From an uncultured archaeon (GTDB lineage: Archaea > Thermoproteota > Nitrososphaeria > Nitrososphaerales > Nitrosopumilaceae), in assembly GCA_950073955.1 (NCBI GenBank), contig CATMRH010000010.1:1-20674 (forward strand): DNA of 20,674 nucleotides. Direction: 5' to 3'. The notes below the pieces were generated by a model. That model was not told the origin of the DNA. It did not search any database and worked only from the letters and a program-made list of their open reading frames with translations. The position numbers and the translations under genes are program-made. Within the stretch, counting starts at the first letter, position 1. Every line of letters begins with the position of its first letter. Shown here piece by piece: positions 20,647 to 20,674 of this stretch.

Positions 20647-20674
20647 GATATTTACGATGAAGACACCAGAGATG
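20630..20674 (+). CDS. Start of an unidentified gene (partial, runs off the right edge)
   Basis: ATG 20630 opens a frame that stays open for 15 codons to the window end (MSSKDKIFTMKTPEM). It overlaps the small membrane protein gene by 17 bases, and a GGAAGG-type purine stretch lies just upstream as a possible ribosome binding site. Too short to identify. Confidence 0.45.
   Translation, partial: MSSKDKIFTMKTPEM

Noticed and set aside
1..20674. CRISPR arrays, insertion sequences, prophage, toxin-antitoxin or defence genes, tRNAs
   Set aside because: No repeat-spacer pattern, transposase, integrase, terminal inverted repeats or cloverleaf-capable gaps were seen; nearly all sequence is accounted for by core genes.

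Overview
The window is a compact, AT-rich stretch of archaeal chromosome. Archaeal ancestry is directly supported by the gene set: sn-glycerol-1-phosphate dehydrogenase (archaeal lipid backbone), the archaeal pantoate kinase / phosphopantothenate synthetase pair, a 20S proteasome beta subunit, the KH-MBL-beta-CASP factor aCPSF1, SepF, archaeal NadM, an AbrB-PhoU regulator and a long FKBP isomerase. Low GC, Lys/Asn/Ile-rich proteins, very short intergenic gaps and many promoters that sit right at the start codon suggest a marine ammonia-oxidising Nitrososphaerota (Nitrosopumilus/Nitrosarchaeum-like). That placement is inference from style and gene content, not from a search.

Layout. (i) 1-3281, minus strand: a LolCDE/MacB-type ABC exporter operon (FtsX-like permease, ATPase, secreted membrane-anchored Ig-like protein, and the start of another exported protein at the window edge). 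(ii) 3398-4840, plus: a double-HTH Lrp/AsnC-like regulator and a Nudix hydrolase. (iii) 4841-5821, minus: an AbrB-PhoU regulator. (iv) 5887-10988, plus: a coenzyme A operon (pantoate kinase, phosphopantothenate synthetase, PanB, CoaBC) whose last three junctions overlap, followed by a coupled SAM methyltransferase and a small membrane protein. It covers ketoisovalerate to 4'-phosphopantetheine except ketopantoate reductase and beta-alanine supply. (v) 10991-13137: a divergent pair, M24 peptidase and a cysteine-rich PP-loop tRNA-thiolase-like protein. (vi) 13211-16067: sepF facing the proteasome beta / aCPSF1 pair. (vii) 16136-19675: G1P dehydrogenase facing FKBP isomerase, class V aminotransferase and NadM. 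(viii) 19725-20674: a C-terminally truncated RNA 3'-phosphate cyclase, a 61-residue membrane protein and the first codons of another gene.

Two architectural patterns recur. Divergent pairs (12076/12127, 19675/19725, 16067/16136 and more loosely 5821/5887) each have one near-palindromic TATA-like element close to the midpoint, placed so that it could drive leaderless or nearly leaderless transcripts both ways. All four convergent junctions have their stop codons between 2 bp apart and 9 bp overlapping, so termination must occur inside the opposing gene; one of these genes encodes aCPSF1, the termination factor itself. I see no tRNA, rRNA, CRISPR array, insertion sequence, prophage or defence island. 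No gene-free stretch exceeds about 120 bases.
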